This document shows positions 7,790-16,553 of a stretch of DNA of 55,039 nucleotides, one piece after another (within the stretch, counting starts at the first letter, position 1; each line of letters opens with the position of its first letter). A model generated the notes under the pieces. That model did no database searches. It saw only the letters and a program-made list of their open reading frames with translations, and was not told the DNA's origin. Made by a program: the position numbers and the translations under genes. Source of the stretch: Desulfovibrio sp. (GTDB taxonomy: Bacteria > Desulfobacterota > Desulfovibrionia > Desulfovibrionales > Desulfovibrionaceae); the NCBI GenBank assembly GCA_031276485.1, contig JAISMY010000076.1, positions 1 to 55,039 on the forward strand, read 5' to 3'.

Positions 7790-9907
7790 ATGAGTGACGC
7801 AAAAGCGGCGAACGGTCAGGCTGCGGGCATGGCCGGGTTCGAAAAACACGGAAAACGTTTTTTATGGATCGGCTTTGTGCTTGCCGCCGTCCTGACCGGC
7901 GTCGTCTTCACCCTGGCCTGGCGCACGCTGCACGAAACGCGCAGAATCATGGAAAGCGAGATACTTCAGCGCCAGAAGACCCTGACGGCGGCCCGCGCGG
8001 AGATGACCGATTCCTGGCTGGAATCCCTCGTTGAAAAAAGCGCCCGGCTCGTCGGTTCCGATCTTTTCCAGATTTTCGCCGCGGAAATGGACAAGCTGCC
8101 CGGCAACATTCCCCTGCTGTTCACTCCCGACGGCGACGCCGGAGACAGCGCCGCTCCTCCTTCAGCCGGCGGCGGGACGGTTGAACAGCTCCGCTCCCAG
8201 CTCCCGCTCATGCGTACCATGCTCGCCGAGTTCGTGTCCTACTCGGGCTATGCCGCAGCCCGCATAGTCAACAGCCGGGGAGAAACGTACATGTCCACCG
8301 AGGCCTCCGTCGCCCCTCTCAGCAACGCGCAGCGGCGGACAGTGCAACAGGTGGTGAACGGCGGCAGGCTGGTTTACGCGCCCCTTGAACTCCAGCCCAG
8401 GGGCATAGTTCTGGACATTTACCTGCCGATCATGCCGCCGAGTTATCAGGGTTCCGCGGGCAAACCTTCGGCCGTCATGATTCTCTCCCAGGTGGCGGAC
8501 GGCAAGCTTGCCGAGGTGCTCTCTCCCGGCGTGGTGGACGAACGGGGCCGCAAGCTGAAAATAGTGCAGAAAAACGGCGATATTTTCCAGAATATCGCGC
8601 CGGGATCCACCTTGTTGCGTCAGGTGCAGGATTTCACGGTTGCTGCCGACAATACGCTGCCCTTCGGCATCCGCAACGCCTTCGGCGAGAACACGGAGGT
8701 CTATTCCTCCGGCCTGCGCCTGCGTTCAGCGGAATGGTGGATAGTCGCCGAGCACGATGCCTCCATAGTCAAAGAAACCATGAGCGACCGGGCCAAAACG
8801 ATATACAGCATCGCGGGTCTCATTTCCCTCGCCCTGGTGCTTCTGGTGGCGGCAGGCTGGTGGCGCTTCGTCGGACGCGAGCAGTCCGACATCAATACCA
8901 GAATTACCGGTCTGCTCTCGGTCATCGACGAACAGAAAAAACTTCTGGACGGCATCAACAGCGCCATCACCGATCCCATCTCCCTGACCGACGGCAAGGG
9001 GATCTACCGTTATGTGAACGCGGCCTTTGCCGCGGCCGTGGGCCGCGTCGCGGACGACGTGATCGGTCTGGACGGCCCCGCCGTCTTCGGTTTCGACACG
9101 GCCAAGCGTCTGAACGCCTCCGACCAGCATGTGCTGATGACCGGCGAGAGCGTTTCCGTAACCGAAGTACTCTGGCTGATGTCCAAGCGCTATCACTTCC
9201 AGATTTCCAAGACCCCGCTCAAGGAACCCGGCTCGCGCGCCGTACAGGGCATTGTCTCCGTGTTCCGCGACATCACCAGGCTTGTCGAAACGCAGGAACG
9301 CAGCAGGCGCGTCGTGCAGCAGACCATCGACGCTCTGGTGCGCACCATTGAAGAAGCCGATCCCTTTCTGGGCGGGCACTCGCGCATCATGGGCGGCATA
9401 GCCTCGCTCATGGCCAAGCAACTGCGGCTTTCGGAAAAAGATACCGCTACCATAGACGCCGCGGCGACCCTTTCGCAAATCGGCAAGATGTTCGTGCCGC
9501 GCGAAATTCTGCTCAAACCCGGCGCCTTGACCCCCGAGGAAAAGTCGGAAATGGAAATGCACGTCGAATATGCCCGCAACGTGCTCAAAGGCATCGAATT
9601 CGACCTGCCCGTCGTGGAAACCATCTACCAGATGAACGAACGGCTCGACGGCAAGGGCTATCCCAAGGGCCTGGCAGGCGACGAGATTTCCATGCAGGCC
9701 AAGGTGCTGGCCGTGGCCAATGCCTTTACCGCCATGGCCAAACCCAGATCCTACCGCCCCGCCTTGTCCGTCGACGATGCCGTCGCTATTCTGGAAAAGC
9801 AGACGGGCAGCTACGACCCGGATGTGGTGGCGGCCCTGCGCGAGGTATTGGCCACGCCGGCGGGCGAGCGTCTTACGGCCCAGGCGGCTGCGGCCAAAGC
9901 CATGTGA
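7790..9907 (+). CDS. Membrane sensor with PAS and degenerate HD-GYP domain
   Basis: The 705-residue protein has a membrane segment near residues 23-45, a periplasmic sensor region (about 46-340), a second membrane segment (about 343-363), a PAS-like domain (about 385-500) and an HD-GYP domain (about 505-690). HD-GYP proteins normally hydrolyse cyclic-di-GMP. Here the HD pair is replaced by S562-Q563 (LSQIGK), the HHE motif by M615-N616-E617, and the VAD motif by VAN (N644). GYP itself is intact (G623-Y624-P625). Catalysis is therefore unlikely and a nucleotide-binding or purely signalling role is more plausible. No GGDEF, EAL or HAMP domain is evident. It directly follows the LapG-like gene, so by analogy with LapD it may control that protease. 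This role is inferred from context. Confidence 0.85.
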   Translation: MSDAKAANGQAAGMAGFEKHGKRFLWIGFVLAAVLTGVVFTLAWRTLHETRRIMESEILQRQKTLTAARAEMTDSWLESLVEKSARLVGSDLFQIFAAEMDKLPGNIPLLFTPDGDAGDSAAPPSAGGGTVEQLRSQLPLMRTMLAEFVSYSGYAAARIVNSRGETYMSTEASVAPLSNAQRRTVQQVVNGGRLVYAPLELQPRGIVLDIYLPIMPPSYQGSAGKPSAVMILSQVADGKLAEVLSPGVVDERGRKLKIVQKNGDIFQNIAPGSTLLRQVQDFTVAADNTLPFGIRNAFGENTEVYSSGLRLRSAEWWIVAEHDASIVKETMSDRAKTIYSIAGLISLALVLLVAAGWWRFVGREQSDINTRITGLLSVIDEQKKLLDGINSAITDPISLTDGKGIYRYVNAAFAAAVGRVADDVIGLDGPAVFGFDTAKRLNASDQHVLMTGESVSVTEVLWLMSKRYHFQISKTPLKEPGSRAVQGIVSVFRDITRLVETQERSRRVVQQTIDALVRTIEEADPFLGGHSRIMGGIASLMAKQLRLSEKDTATIDAAATLSQIGKMFVPREILLKPGALTPEEKSEMEMHVEYARNVLKGIEFDLPVVETIYQMNERLDGKGYPKGLAGDEISMQAKVLAVANAFTAMAKPRSYRPALSVDDAVAILEKQTGSYDPDVVAALREVLATPAGERLTAQAAAAKAM

Positions 9908-10021
9908 ACCCCGTACGCCGCGGCCGATAGAGGCGGCGCGGACGTTCCCGCAACTCTGCGGCAAAAGCCGCCGTTGCATGAAACACAACCCTGTAAATAC
10001 CATTTCGTGAGGTTACGCGCC

Positions 10022-10537
10022 ATGTTACGCACCGGCATCATCACCTTTCAAGGAACCCCGCTGACCCTGCTCGGCAGTGCGCCTTCACTCGGGAAACCAG
10101 CACCGGACTTCAGTCTGCTGGACAATGCGCTGCAAAAGCGCACGCTGGCCGACTACAAAGGCAAGGTCCTGATTTTTTCCGTGGTTCCCTCTCTGGATAC
10201 CCCGGTCTGCGACATGCAGACGCGGCATTTCAACAACAAAGCAGCCGCGTTGGGAGAAAAGGTCCGGATCCTTGCCGTATCCTGCGATCTGCCCTTTGCG
10301 CAGGCACGCTGGTGTGGAGCGGCCGGGATCAGTCAGGTACAGACCCTGTCCGACCATTACGACCTTTCCTTCGGCCTTGCTTACGGTACGGCGATCAAGG
10401 AACTCAGGCTGCTCGCCCGCTCCGTCTTCGTCGTGAACGGCGACGGCGTGCTGACCTATCAGCAGATCGTGCCCGAGGTAACGCACGAGGTGGATTTCGC
10501 AGCCGCTCTGGCCGCTGCCGAAGCCGCCTTGAAATAA
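10022..10537 (+). CDS. tpx: Thiol peroxidase (Tpx)
   Basis: Atypical 2-Cys peroxiredoxin that reduces hydroperoxides with thioredoxin. The 171-residue length fits the family. The peroxidatic Cys is C63 in TPVCDMQT and the resolving Cys is C98 in ARWCGA, preceded by the family-typical DLPFAQ. The opening GIITFQGTPLTLLG also matches Tpx. The track start at 9974 adds 16 residues. The ATG at 10022 is preceded by GTGAGG at a suitable distance and gives the normal N-terminus. It has its own short leader after the HD-GYP gene and is followed 10 bases later by the membrane-protein gene. Confidence 0.93.
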   Translation: MLRTGIITFQGTPLTLLGSAPSLGKPAPDFSLLDNALQKRTLADYKGKVLIFSVVPSLDTPVCDMQTRHFNNKAAALGEKVRILAVSCDLPFAQARWCGAAGISQVQTLSDHYDLSFGLAYGTAIKELRLLARSVFVVNGDGVLTYQQIVPEVTHEVDFAAALAAAEAALK

Positions 10538-10547
10538 GGAGGAGATC

Positions 10548-11273
10548 ATGCCGGAAGCTCAAGCGCTTCTTTACCCCGGTCTTTTTCTACCGCCCTCACT
10601 CTTTGCCCTTGCCGCGGTTCCGCTGTTTTCGGCCGGATGCGCGCTCAGTCGGCGCGGCGCGCACGCCCTTCCCGTACGCCTGCTCTATTACCTGGGCGGC
10701 CTCTGCCTTACGGCAGCCCTGGTCGCGCTGCTCACGGTGCTGCGCAGAGCGGGTGTTCCCCCTGCGACCGTTGCCGCCCTGCCCCTGCTCTTCACCGTGT
10801 TCTACCTCGGCCTGGGTCTGCTGTTGCGCAAACCGGCGTTGTTCACGCTGGGGCTGATCCTGCCTCCGGCCTGGATGCTGTTGATGAAGACGGGTGAGGC
10901 GCTCTCCGGCCTGCGTTATACCCTGTACAACCTGCCCGAGGAACCTTTCTGGTATCTGCTCGCCGCCCCGGTCATCTTCGGACTGCGCAAGCTGAAAAAA
11001 CCGGCCGGGTTCTGGGAGGATGCGGAGTGTTCTCTGACCGTCGTGAGCGCCTGCTGCCTGATGTGTTCCTTCTGGCTCGCGGCAACAGGCAGACCGAGCC
11101 TGCTTACCGCGCTCGGCCTGCCTGTCCATGCCTGGGCGCTCGCGCTGGCGGCCGCTTCCGCCCTGTTTCTGTGGTGTTCCAGATACCTGGAGGATATTGT
11201 GTTCGGCGCATGCAGTATCGCCGGCCTGGCAGCGGGCATATACACTCTGGTAGTTTCCTGGCCGTGGAAATGA
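10548..11273 (+). CDS. Multi-spanning membrane protein of unknown function
   Basis: A 241-residue, very hydrophobic protein with roughly six or seven predicted membrane segments and short loops. I do not recognise a family. A strong Shine-Dalgarno (AAGGAGGAG) precedes the ATG. It begins 10 bases after tpx, so the two are probably cotranscribed. Cysteines occur in several segments (for example SACCLMCSF). Nothing in the sequence assigns a substrate or partner. Confidence 0.75.
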   Translation: MPEAQALLYPGLFLPPSLFALAAVPLFSAGCALSRRGAHALPVRLLYYLGGLCLTAALVALLTVLRRAGVPPATVAALPLLFTVFYLGLGLLLRKPALFTLGLILPPAWMLLMKTGEALSGLRYTLYNLPEEPFWYLLAAPVIFGLRKLKKPAGFWEDAECSLTVVSACCLMCSFWLAATGRPSLLTALGLPVHAWALALAAASALFLWCSRYLEDIVFGACSIAGLAAGIYTLVVSWPWK

Positions 11274-11367
11274 CACGTCGGACGCAGGCGTTCCCGATGC
11301 CGCCGACAAGTCAAGAATGCGCGGACGCTGTTTTGCTTTGGAAATCGGATAAGGACAAGGAAACCCT

Positions 11368-12489
11368 GTGGCCGTAAAAGGCTCTCCGCAAAAAAAGACC
11401 GCGGGCGGCAGGGATGTGGACGATATTCTGCCGGGGCAGGAGGAGGCGGAAAAATTCCTTGCGCCCCTGCGCGTCTTCATGAGCGGGGAAAAAACGGAAC
11501 AGACCCGCGCCGGCCTGAAGCGACTGGCCGGAGAGCCTCCGCAGGTGTTGCTTCTGGAGGGCGGCACGGCGGGAGAACGTCTGGCCGCCGCTTTATATTG
11601 GGCCCTGCTGCTCAACTGCGCGGGCGCGTCGCCCCCCGCTCCGGCAAAGCGGAGTGTTCCCGCGCAGGCGCTGTCCCTGTTCGACTCTCCGGCTCCCGAA
11701 CCCGAACCTCCGGCAGTGGAAACGCGCAATGTGGAGCGCCCCTGCCTTGCGTGTTCCTCCTGCCTGCGTATTGCGGCGCGCATGCACAGGGATTGCTTTT
11801 TGTTCGACGGCACGGCCGGGAGCATCAAGATTGACGAGGTGCGGGCTCTGAAAAGCGTCCTCGGTGAAGCGCCGCGTGAGGCGCGCTGCCGCGCGGCGCT
11901 GTTTTACGAGGCGCAGGCCATGGCCGAGCCGGCCGCCAACGCCCTGCTTAAATCTCTGGAAGAACCGCGCGCGGCGAGCGTTTTCGTACTCACCGCCCCG
12001 CAGCGCGAACGCCTGCTGCCGACCCTGGTGTCGCGTTCCTTCATCCTGACCCTCCCCTGGCCGCGCGGCGCCGACCCGGAGCGGGAAGAAGCCCTTGCCC
12101 CCTGGGAAGCAGCCCTTTGTTCCTTCGCGCTTACCGGCAGCGGACTTTTCGAGAAAAGCGCAGTCAAAGGCGGTCTTGATTCCCGCACGGTCCACGCGCT
12201 GGTCGACTTCTGCACCCGCGCCCTGATTGATGCGGCTCTTGCGCGGCAAGGCGGCACGGAGCGTTGGGAAGCACACGCCTTTCGGACGGCCTCCGCCGCA
12301 AAGGCGGCGCGCCTGTTCGCTTCCGTTCCGGAAACGCGCCTTCCCATGCTCTACGAAGCTCTGGCCGAATGCCGCGAAAGCCTGGATTACGCCGTCAATC
12401 CGGCGCTGGTCTTGGAATGGCTGGCTACGCGCCTCTACTTTCTGCTCCCCGGAGAGCGCGGCGGCAAAGCGGCCGGCGTTGATTCCTGA
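11368..12489 (+). CDS. holB: DNA polymerase III delta-prime subunit (HolB-like)
   Basis: Clamp-loader AAA+ subunit of the replicative polymerase. Recognised from KIDEVRALKSVLGEAP, the region ALFYEAQAMAEPAANALLKSLEEP and the SRS sensor segment VSRSFILTLPWPR. The CLACSSC cluster corresponds to the zinc-binding module. The first Cys of that module (LLLNC, residue 84) is separated from the cluster by about 40 Pro/Ala/Glu-rich residues, which looks like an insertion. The P-loop region is degenerate, as is normal for delta-prime. GTG start at 11368 with AAGGA upstream. Sensor and core regions are clear, so identity is fairly secure. Confidence 0.85.
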   Translation: MAVKGSPQKKTAGGRDVDDILPGQEEAEKFLAPLRVFMSGEKTEQTRAGLKRLAGEPPQVLLLEGGTAGERLAAALYWALLLNCAGASPPAPAKRSVPAQALSLFDSPAPEPEPPAVETRNVERPCLACSSCLRIAARMHRDCFLFDGTAGSIKIDEVRALKSVLGEAPREARCRAALFYEAQAMAEPAANALLKSLEEPRAASVFVLTAPQRERLLPTLVSRSFILTLPWPRGADPEREEALAPWEAALCSFALTGSGLFEKSAVKGGLDSRTVHALVDFCTRALIDAALARQGGTERWEAHAFRTASAAKAARLFASVPETRLPMLYEALAECRESLDYAVNPALVLEWLATRLYFLLPGERGGKAAGVDS

Positions 12490-12564
12490 GAAAATCTTGT
12501 TTTTTTCACTTCGAGAAACTGCTTTATCCATATTTAAGCAAACTATCTCAGAACAAATTCCTGG

Positions 12565-12580
12565 AAATATCCGGATATTT
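12565..12580. repeat. 16-bp perfect palindrome upstream of paaK
   Basis: AAATATCCGGATATTT reads identically on both strands. A second, imperfect inverted repeat (GAATAAG-TT-CTTATTTC) follows within 20 bases. Both lie in an AT-rich patch between holB and paaK. They could be operators or small hairpins. No regulator is encoded adjacent to them. Confidence 0.5.
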
Positions 12581-12629
12581 ACGAATAAGTTCTTATTTCG
12601 GTCATATCGTCTGCTCCCGACGCAGGCGC

Positions 12630-12667
12630 GATTTCCGCTTGACGCACGGTAAAGCCGGGCATACCTT
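12630..12667 (+). repeat. Dispersed REP-like repeat, copy B
   Basis: Matches copy A at 6418-6455 at about 33 of 38 positions (GATTTCCGCTTGACGCACGG...). It is located in the leader region of paaK. Confidence 0.6.
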
Positions 12668-12763
12668 TGCGCGGCCCTGTCGTTGAGCGCGCGCCGCGCG
12701 GTACAGGTAAACATATCGACTCATCACAGATTCATCGTACTCTGAAACGAAGGTGAGGGTGCA

Positions 12764-14059
12764 GTGAACCGCTATCAGCCTGAAATTGAATGCGCTTCCG
12801 AGGACCGTCTGCGCGGCTTGCAGTCCGAAAGACTGGTGCGCACGGTAAAGCACGCCTACGACAACGTCGCCTTTTACAGGCGGAAAATGGACGAACATAA
12901 AGTAAAGCCCGCCGACGTCAAATCAATGGACGATTTGCCCAAATTGCCCTTTCTCTGCAAAGACGATCTGCGCGATGCCTATCCTTACGGTTTTCTGGCC
13001 GTGCCGCGCTCGGAAGTGGTCCGTATTCAGTCCACAAGCGGGACCACCGGGAAGCGGGTGGTCGCGTTTTATACGCAACAGGACATCGACGTGTGGGACG
13101 AATGTTGCGCCAGGGCCATTGTAGCCGCCGGCGGCGGCAAGGACGACGTGGTGCATGTGTGCTACGGCTACGGACTGTTTACGGGCGGGCCGGGGTTGAA
13201 CGGAGGCTCGCACAAGGTAGGCTCCATGACTCTGCCCATGTCCTCGGGCAACACGGAGAGACAGATTCAGTTCATGTGCGACCTCGGGTCCACTATCCTG
13301 TGCTGTACGCCTTCCTACGCCGCCTTCCTGGCCGAAGCGATCCTTGAACAGGGTATGGCGGACCGCATCAGTCTGAAGGCAGGCATATTCGGCGCCGAGG
13401 CGTGGAGCGAGGAAATGCGCAGAGACATTGAGGACAAACTGCGCATCAAGGCTTACGATATTTACGGGTTGACGGAAATTTCCGGCCCCGGCGTCTCCTT
13501 TGAATGCTCGGAGCAGACGGGCATGCATATCAACGAAGACCATTTCGCGGCCGAAATCATCGACCCCGCCACGGGCGAAACGCTGCCTTTGGGATCCAAA
13601 GGCGAACTCGTTTTTTCCTGTCTCAGCAAAGCCGCCTTTCCCCTGCTGCGCTACAGGACGCGCGACATCTGCGTACTCAGCCGTAAAGCCTGCTCCTGCG
13701 GCAGAACCCTGGTCAAGATGTCGAAACTCATGGGCCGCAGCGACGACATGCTCATTATCCGCGGGGTCAACGTGTTCCCTTCACAGATCGAAGCCGTGCT
13801 GCTCAAGTGCGGCTTACCTCCCAATTATCAGATTATTGTGGACAGGGTGAAGTATACGGATACCTTCGACGTGCAGGTTGAGATGACCCCGGAAATGTTT
13901 TCGGATACGGTCAGACAGGTTGCCGCGCGAGAGAGCGAACTGGTGAGCGCTCTGCGCTCCATGCTCGGCATTTCTCCCAAGGTTACGCTGGTCACGCCGC
14001 GCAGCATCGCCAGAAGCGAAGGAAAGGCCGTGCGGGTGGTGGACAAACGTACAATCTGA
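12764..14059 (+). CDS. paaK: Phenylacetate-CoA ligase family protein
   Basis: AMP-forming aryl-acid CoA ligase, activating phenylacetate, indoleacetate or related acids with ATP and CoA. The 431-residue length is typical. The nucleotide-binding motif IQSTSGTTGKRVV lies at residues 88-100, the YDIYGLTEISGPG motif in the middle, and the YRTRDICVL and GRSDDMLIIRGVNVFPSQIE hinge region near the C-terminus. GTG start with GGTGAGGG upstream. It is followed by a tandem-ACT protein, a pairing common in anaerobes that degrade aromatic amino acids through arylpyruvates. The exact substrate cannot be read from sequence. Confidence 0.92.
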   Translation: MNRYQPEIECASEDRLRGLQSERLVRTVKHAYDNVAFYRRKMDEHKVKPADVKSMDDLPKLPFLCKDDLRDAYPYGFLAVPRSEVVRIQSTSGTTGKRVVAFYTQQDIDVWDECCARAIVAAGGGKDDVVHVCYGYGLFTGGPGLNGGSHKVGSMTLPMSSGNTERQIQFMCDLGSTILCCTPSYAAFLAEAILEQGMADRISLKAGIFGAEAWSEEMRRDIEDKLRIKAYDIYGLTEISGPGVSFECSEQTGMHINEDHFAAEIIDPATGETLPLGSKGELVFSCLSKAAFPLLRYRTRDICVLSRKACSCGRTLVKMSKLMGRSDDMLIIRGVNVFPSQIEAVLLKCGLPPNYQIIVDRVKYTDTFDVQVEMTPEMFSDTVRQVAARESELVSALRSMLGISPKVTLVTPRSIARSEGKAVRVVDKRTI

Positions 14060-14102
14060 CGCGCCGGCGCGGCGCAGCACCTGTGTTTGCGGGGAAAAAG
14101 CA

Positions 14103-14531
14103 ATGATTATAGACCAAATCTCCGTGTTTGTGGAAAACAACCCCGGCCGTCTGGCGGACATTGCAGGTATTCTCGGCAAAGCCGGCATCGACATGCGGGC
14201 CATGTCCATTGCCGACACGGCCAAATTCGGCATCCTGCGCCTGATCGTCGACAAACCGCGCGAAGCTTTGGAATTGTTGCGCGCCGCCGAATGCGTGGTG
14301 TCGGTGACGCCGGTTCTGGCGGTGAGCATCAAAGATCTTCCCGGCAGCCTGGCTGTCGTGCTGCGCGTTCTGGCCGAAGCCGGGATCAATGTCGAGTACG
14401 GCTATGCGTTTGTTTCCAGAAAACAGGGCAACGCCTACGTCGTCATCCGCGTGGAAGACAACCGGCGCGCGGTGGAGTGTCTGGCGCAAAACGGCATCAA
14501 AGTTGCGGACGGCAAAGAAATTTACGAATGA
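14103..14531 (+). CDS. Tandem ACT-domain protein
   Basis: The 142-residue protein consists of two ACT domains: residues 1-70 begin IDQISVFVENNPGRLADI and residues 71-140 begin SIKDLPGSLAVVLRVL. The fold usually binds amino acids. It sits between the phenylacetate-CoA ligase and an aminotransferase, so it probably senses an aromatic or branched amino acid for this pathway. No catalytic domain is present. An ATG start is used. Confidence 0.88.
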   Translation: MIIDQISVFVENNPGRLADIAGILGKAGIDMRAMSIADTAKFGILRLIVDKPREALELLRAAECVVSVTPVLAVSIKDLPGSLAVVLRVLAEAGINVEYGYAFVSRKQGNAYVVIRVEDNRRAVECLAQNGIKVADGKEIYE

Positions 14532-14546
14532 GCGAAGGCCTTTCAA

Positions 14547-15701
14547 GTGAAGTATTGCGAAGTCCCCATGATTCCCGGGCCGACTTTCGTGCCCGAACGC
14601 ATTTTGTCCGCCATGTGCCGGGATTACGGGTCCGGTCAGGGAGACCCCGAGTTCCTTGAGCTTTACGCCCGGACGGGCCGACGCCTGGGCGCGCTGATGG
14701 GCACGCGCAACGATGTGGTCTTTATGACCGGCGAAGGCATGCTGGCCCTGTGGGCGGCCCTGAAAAGCTGCCTGAAAAGCGGCGATGGCGTGCTGTCCGT
14801 GGTTACCGGCATCTTCGGGGACGGCATTGCCGATATGGCCGCATCCATAGGCTGCCGCACGGAAAAGGTGCTGTTCCCCTACAACGCCTCGGTTGACGCC
14901 GGGGACGGGCTGCAACGCATTGAGGACGCCGCCGGGCGCGTCAAACCCGTCATGCTTACGGCCGTACACTGCGAAACGCCCTCCGGTACGCTGAATCCCC
15001 TGGAAGGCATAGCGGAAATAAAACAGCGTCTGGGCGTACCGCTTTTCTATGTCGACGCCGTGTCGAGCCTGGGGGGCGTTCCCGTCGAGGCCGACGCCCG
15101 GCACATTGATCTGCTTCTCGGCGGTTCCCAGAAGTGCCTGTCCGCGCCTCCGTCCATGAGTATGCTGGCCGTGAGTCCCGCAGCCTGGGAGCGCAGCAGG
15201 CGCGTCGGATACCGGGGCTATGACGCCCTGCTGCCCTTCCGCACCGTGCAGGAGGACGGTCGCTGCCCCTATACGCCCTACCGGCACGGTTTGGCGGCCT
15301 TGGCGGCGGCTCTGGACGGCATTGAGGAAGCGGGGATCGCCGCGACGTTTGCCCGGCATGAGCAGGCGGCCGCCTTGTGCCGTAACGGATTGACGGACCT
15401 GGGCATTGAGCTTTTCCCCGCGCCGGACGCCGTGCCTTCCCCGACGGTCACTGCGGCCCTGGCGCCGCCCGGCACGGAGTTCGCGCGCCTGCAGGCGGCT
15501 CTGCGCGGGCGCGGATTGGCTGTGGCCGGGAGTTTCGGCCCCATGGCGGGCAAAGTCTTCCGCCTCGGGCACATGGGCAGCCAGGCCGACCCTATTCTGG
15601 TGCAAAAAGCCCTGAGGATCATTGCCGAGGTCACAGACGACCTGCGGCGCGCGCAGCCGGGAAGACGGCATGAGCCTGAAGACCGGGGTCTCAAACCATA
15701 A
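14547..15701 (+). CDS. Class V aminotransferase (alanine-glyoxylate / serine-pyruvate type)
   Basis: PLP-dependent enzyme of the alanine-glyoxylate aminotransferase family. The N-terminal MIPGPTFVPERIL, the central VDAVSSLGGVPVEAD and the PLP-lysine region LLLGGSQKCLSAPPS are characteristic. At 384 residues it has normal length. GTG start with GAAGG upstream. It starts 16 bases after the ACT gene, so it is likely in the paaK operon. Its amino donor and acceptor cannot be deduced. Supply of an aryl-2-oxo acid or of serine/glycine are both possible. Confidence 0.88.
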   Translation: MKYCEVPMIPGPTFVPERILSAMCRDYGSGQGDPEFLELYARTGRRLGALMGTRNDVVFMTGEGMLALWAALKSCLKSGDGVLSVVTGIFGDGIADMAASIGCRTEKVLFPYNASVDAGDGLQRIEDAAGRVKPVMLTAVHCETPSGTLNPLEGIAEIKQRLGVPLFYVDAVSSLGGVPVEADARHIDLLLGGSQKCLSAPPSMSMLAVSPAAWERSRRVGYRGYDALLPFRTVQEDGRCPYTPYRHGLAALAAALDGIEEAGIAATFARHEQAAALCRNGLTDLGIELFPAPDAVPSPTVTAALAPPGTEFARLQAALRGRGLAVAGSFGPMAGKVFRLGHMGSQADPILVQKALRIIAEVTDDLRRAQPGRRHEPEDRGLKP

Positions 15702-15712
15702 GGGAAGCTTCG

Positions 15713-16201
15713 ATGAGCGGGCACGGCGCGGCAAACGGGGCCGCGGAAACTTACGGGTTGAGCAGGCTCGGCGCGCGTACGACTCCGCGCTTCGACAGTC
15801 CCGATGCGGCGATTCTGGAAGCCTTTCCCAACAGAAATCCCGAAAGGGATTATGTCGTCGTCTTTGACTATCCGGAATTCACCTCCCTGTGCCCCGTCAC
15901 CGGCCAGCCCGATTACGGCGCGATCCGCGTAACCTATGTGCCCGACGCCTGTTGCGTCGAGTCCAAGTCCTTCAAACTGTACATGACGGCTTTCCGCAAC
16001 AGCGCGGCGTTTATGGAGGAACTGACCAACAGGATAACCGGCGACCTGATCCTGCTGCTCAAACCCCGGCGCATGACCGTGGAAGGACGCTTCAACGCCC
16101 GAGGCGGCACGTCTATTACCGTGCGCGTGGAACATTTCGACAGCGAACTTCCTCCGGAAAGGCAGGAACGTCTCAGCCGGCTGGTGGGGAGACTCACATA
16201 A
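15713..16201 (+). CDS. queF: NADPH-dependent preQ0 reductase QueF
   Basis: Reduces 7-cyano-7-deazaguanine to 7-aminomethyl-7-deazaguanine in queuosine tRNA modification. Short (YkvM-type) QueF of 162 residues. The catalytic Cys is C60 in FTSLCPVTGQPDYG, the conserved Asp is D67, and E83 lies in VESKSFKLY. The motif GRFNARGG is also present. ATG start 11 bases after the aminotransferase stop. No other queuosine genes are in the window. Confidence 0.95.
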   Translation: MSGHGAANGAAETYGLSRLGARTTPRFDSPDAAILEAFPNRNPERDYVVVFDYPEFTSLCPVTGQPDYGAIRVTYVPDACCVESKSFKLYMTAFRNSAAFMEELTNRITGDLILLLKPRRMTVEGRFNARGGTSITVRVEHFDSELPPERQERLSRLVGRLT

Positions 16202-16549
16202 CAATGATATTATGTTGAATTTTTAGCATTTATCACCTTAATCCGTAAAATATTATAGAGATTATTACATTGATTGACCATTATAGTCTTGCAAATTATC
16301 AATGAATATTGTAAAAAATATAATTTACGATACGAATAATTTGAGGTAAGAAATGAATATGTCATAAGTTCGCGCCTAATGTTCTTATTTTAGTTATAAA
16401 CGATGCCATTATAGCGCTGAGGCAGTAGATTATTTGTTCCAGAAGCTGAAAAAATACCGATATGCTGCATACAAATGCCACGGGACTTCTATAACGCAAA
16501 GCAAAATGATTCCGGGAAGACTCTATCTTGTTCCTGAAGGTTTGGAACC
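16202..16549. other. AT-rich intergenic stretch upstream of glycan genes
   Basis: About 350 bases with much lower GC than the surroundings. It contains the possible gene remnant at 16380-16553 and a mini-ORF (MNMS) at 16352 preceded by GAGGTAAG. A weak stem ACATAA...TTATGT followed by a T-rich run just after queF might terminate transcription. The composition break suggests acquired DNA. Confidence 0.6.
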
Positions 16550-16553
16550 ATGA
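16380..16553 (+). pseudogene. Possible 3' remnant of a gene upstream of the methyltransferase
   Basis: A reading frame with no ATG near its beginning stays open for 57 codons from 16380. It ends in a TGA that overlaps the methyltransferase ATG by the ATGA arrangement typical of coupled genes. The peptide (containing YAAYKCHGTSITQS and IPGRLYLVPEGLEP) looks protein-like but matches no family I recognise. It may be the tail of a truncated gene or chance. Confidence 0.25.
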
